Positions 21,101 to 23,007 of a stretch of 23,007 nucleotides of DNA are shown piece after piece. The translations under genes and the position numbers were made by a program. This DNA comes from Auxenochlorella pyrenoidosa (Eukaryota > Chlorophyta > Trebouxiophyceae > Chlorellales > Chlorellaceae). Position 1 is the stretch's first letter. The number at the start of each line of letters is the position of its first letter. The DNA is taken from the NCBI GenBank assembly GCA_001430745.1, contig KQ482042.1:2425276-2448282 (forward strand), in the 5' to 3' direction. The notes beneath the pieces are model-generated. The model was not told the DNA's origin, did not search any database, and saw only the letters and a program-made list of their open reading frames with translations.

Positions 21101-23007
21101 GAGGGCGCAGGCAGAGGGAGGGGCCAGCTCCTGCTGGCCGCAGGCGGGCGCCCTGGATGCGCGCCCTGCGCCTGCCCACCCCCGCCCTCTTGAGTTCTCT
21201 GTCCGTGTGCGCAGCGGCGGCCAGCGCAAGCGTGTGAACATTGGCACCGAGCTGGTGGCCAAGCCCTCGCTGCTGCTGATGGATGAGCCCACCTCGGGCC
21301 TGGACTCCACCGCCGCTGCCGACATTCTGGTGAGACCCCTGCCCCTGCCCCTGCCCCTGCGCCTCCATCTGTTATGGCCCGTGTCGCACTTATCGCTGCG
21401 GGGCAGCCCTGTTGTCTGCCGGGGGGATGCAGCACCCCATCCTGCCACCGGCTGCATAAAACGGTACATCTGCGCTGCGTGCGGCGTGCAGGGCGCCCTG
21501 ACACGCATGGCGCGGCTGGGCTGCACCATCGTGGCGGTGGTCCACCAGGCAAGTTCTGGCCGGCATTTTGCTTGGGGCGCCTGTGGGATGCTGTGTGCTC
21601 GCTGCTCTCCAGCCCAGCAGTAGAGGGCAGAGGCTCGCTTGTCCCCTGCCTCGCGGCCCTGACAGCCGCCTGCATGCCCTCCTGTCAATCAGCCTTGGCC
21701 CACCCATCCCACCCCCCACCACCTCCCCCCCACCCCCTACCACGACCACCCCGCCCCACCTCTGCAGCCGCGGTTCTCCATCTTCCGCATGTTTGACGAC
21801 ATGCTGCTGCTGGGCAAGGGAGGGCACCTGGCGTACGCGGGGCCGTCCCGCCTGGCGCTGCGCTACCTGGAGAGCCTGGGCTTCGCGCTGCCAGCCAACG
21901 AAAACCCGGCGGGTGCGCGGCTCGCTGCGGCAACAGGGCTGCCGATGCGCCGCAGGCTGCTGCTGACCAAGAGCACTGCCTGTTTTGCCAGGCTCTATGC
22001 TGCCTGCTGCAGCATGCATCACTCCTGGGCATTTCGCGGTCCCACGCACCAGGGCGGCAGCCACGCCTGCTTTCAACCTGATTTGTTTCTGGCTTGGCTG
22101 CTCGTCAGTCGCCATCCCGCCCCGCCCCCGCCCTGGCAGACTTCATGCTGGATGTGGTGTGCGGCTCGGTGGCCCGCCAGGACGGCTCGCCCTTCCAGCC
22201 CGCCGAGCTGCCCTCGCTGTGGCAGTCCCACGGCCGCTCCTGGGTGGACCTGCACAGCAAGCTGGCGGGCAAGGGTGGGCGCCGGGCCTGGGAAGGGCTG
22301 ACATGCAGCGTTGGGGCACACGTGGGCAGCTGGGTTGACGCTTGTGCAGGAGGAGGGAGCCCGGGGTGGAGGGGGTGGCGCGTACCCTTGGCGGGCACAT
22401 GCATGTCCATTTCGTAGCAACCCAGGCCAGCCAGCCCTGGCTTTCACGCAGTCGTCCCCGCCCCTCCTGCACCGTCGCAGCAGACGAGGAGCAGGCAGCA
22501 GTGGCACCGCTGCAGGCGCCCGGCATGGACCCCGAGCAGCTCAACCTGCTGGAGGAGCAGTTTGACGAGGCCGACGCCGACGGAGACGGTGGGGGGGGCC
22601 ACCACGGGAAAGAAACGGGTGCTGCTGCTGAGACATGGGGGTGGGGGTGGGGTGGGGGGGGTGATATGGGGTTGGTGGGCGAGGAAGCGGGGCTCTGGGG
22701 AGCCGCCTCCGGCTGTGCCCATCTTCAAGGCCCCTGCCGCTTGGCACCCTGCTGCAGGCGCGCTGGATGGCGCAGGCCTGCTGCGCCTGCTGGAGCAGCT
22801 GGGGCTGGAGCCCAGCGAGGCCAGCGTGGCTGCGTTCATGGCCGAGCTGGCGGTGCCGCGCACAGGTGGGCAGGCTCTTGCTCTTGCAGGCTTCTCGAAT
22901 CCGCCCGGTGCTTGGCTCTCCTTGAGCCTCAAGCCCTGCATGTCGGCAGGTGCCCAAAACTTCGCTGCAGCCTCCTGCCGTCTCCTCTGGTGCAACAAAC
23001 CGTCTCG
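18199..23007 (+). CDS. ABCG24/28-type ABC transporter with EF-hand-like module (3' end outside window)
   Basis: Fourteen exons are visible: 18199-18653, 18897-19035, 19178-19305, 19496-19605, 19695-19992, 20122-20238, 20399-20579, 20837-21015, 21215-21329, 21492-21548, 21768-21912, 22140-22274, 22481-22588 and 22758-22865. That is about 758 residues, with all phases consistent. Residues 1-27 are a signal peptide ([20 protein letters not shown]...). A Cys-rich ectodomain follows ([27 protein letters not shown]), then a membrane segment at about 324-346. The nucleotide-binding domain has Walker [10 protein letters not shown] (427-435), Q-loop GFVPQE (Q475), signature SGGQRKR (536-542), Walker [13 protein letters not shown] (D559, E560) and H-loop HQ (H592). 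An EF-hand-like segment lies at about 703-745. The transmembrane domain must follow beyond the window. Plant relatives (Arabidopsis ABCG24, ABCG28) share this layout. The substrate is unknown. Two introns, 19993-20121 and 21549-21767, start with GC. The start at 18199 is chosen for its signal peptide; 18019 is an alternative. Confidence 0.9.
21336..21360. repeat. (CCCCTG)4 hexanucleotide repeat in an ABCG intron
   Basis: Four perfect CCCCTG units begin 6 bp inside the intron that starts at 21330. This is simple-sequence DNA, probably variable in length. Confidence 0.75.
22526..22865 (+). other. EF-hand-like module encoded after the ABC domain
   Basis: Across the splice at 22588/22758 the protein reads [16 protein letters not shown], then [17 protein letters not shown] and [14 protein letters not shown]. 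This mirrors the helix-loop-helix pattern of a calmodulin EF-hand. The loop D718 to G729 has D, D, D and G at positions 1, 3, 5 and 6 and Leu at 8. Position 12 is Gly instead of the usual Glu, so calcium binding may be weak or absent. A partner EF-hand could lie beyond the window. Confidence 0.65.

Noticed and set aside
19748..21688. Minus-strand open frame of 646 codons
   Set aside because: It is antisense to the ABCG exons and crosses their introns. The sequence is low-complexity with no domain. High GC makes long chance frames common here.
1..23007. CRISPR arrays, bacterial operons, insertion sequences, transposon ends or tRNA genes
   Set aside because: No regularly spaced repeats with unique spacers, no transposase-like frame, no terminal inverted repeats and no cloverleaf were seen. 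The gene structures are eukaryotic.

Overview
The window reads as nuclear DNA of a green alga, most likely a Chlorella-like trebouxiophyte. It is very GC-rich and intron-dense, with short spliceosomal introns (about 100-280 bp, GT-AG plus some GC-AG). TGTAA, the chlorophyte-type poly(A) signal, lies just after three of the gene ends. The gene content is eukaryotic: Misato, ceramide kinase and an ABCG transporter. Nothing looks bacterial. The exons below were assembled by hand from splice sites, reading-frame phase and protein similarity recalled from memory. No search was run.

Layout. (1) 1-1636 (+): the C-terminal two thirds of a Misato/DML1 tubulin-like protein. (2) 2076-5341 (+): a five-exon, 647-residue Ala/Glu/Gln-rich coiled-coil protein with a short SP-motif repeat in its tail. 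(3) about 6076-8751 (+): an Ala-rich protein whose C-terminal half is a roughly 24-residue repeat starting with a KYDP-like motif, which I match to no known family. (4) 9551-11842 (+): a small secreted Cys-rich protein spread over ten very short exons, with a Kazal-like N-terminal part and a furin-like C-terminal part. A perfect 11-bp inverted repeat sits just before its ATG. (5) 12878-13570 (-): a small membrane protein with the LEPWE signature of the serine palmitoyltransferase small subunit. (6) 14240 to about 17594 or 18006 (-): ceramide kinase, essentially complete. (7) 18199 to the window end (+): an ABCG24/28-type transporter with a signal peptide, Cys-rich ectodomain, one membrane segment and a complete nucleotide-binding domain. 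An EF-hand-like module follows the nucleotide-binding domain, and the gene runs off the window.

Genes 5 and 6 act in the same pathway, sphingolipid synthesis and ceramide phosphorylation. They lie next to each other on the minus strand, and gene 7 is transcribed divergently from gene 6. The other genes show no obvious functional link. The most novel items are the KYDP repeat protein, the EF-hand-like module in the ABCG transporter, and the sphingolipid gene pair.
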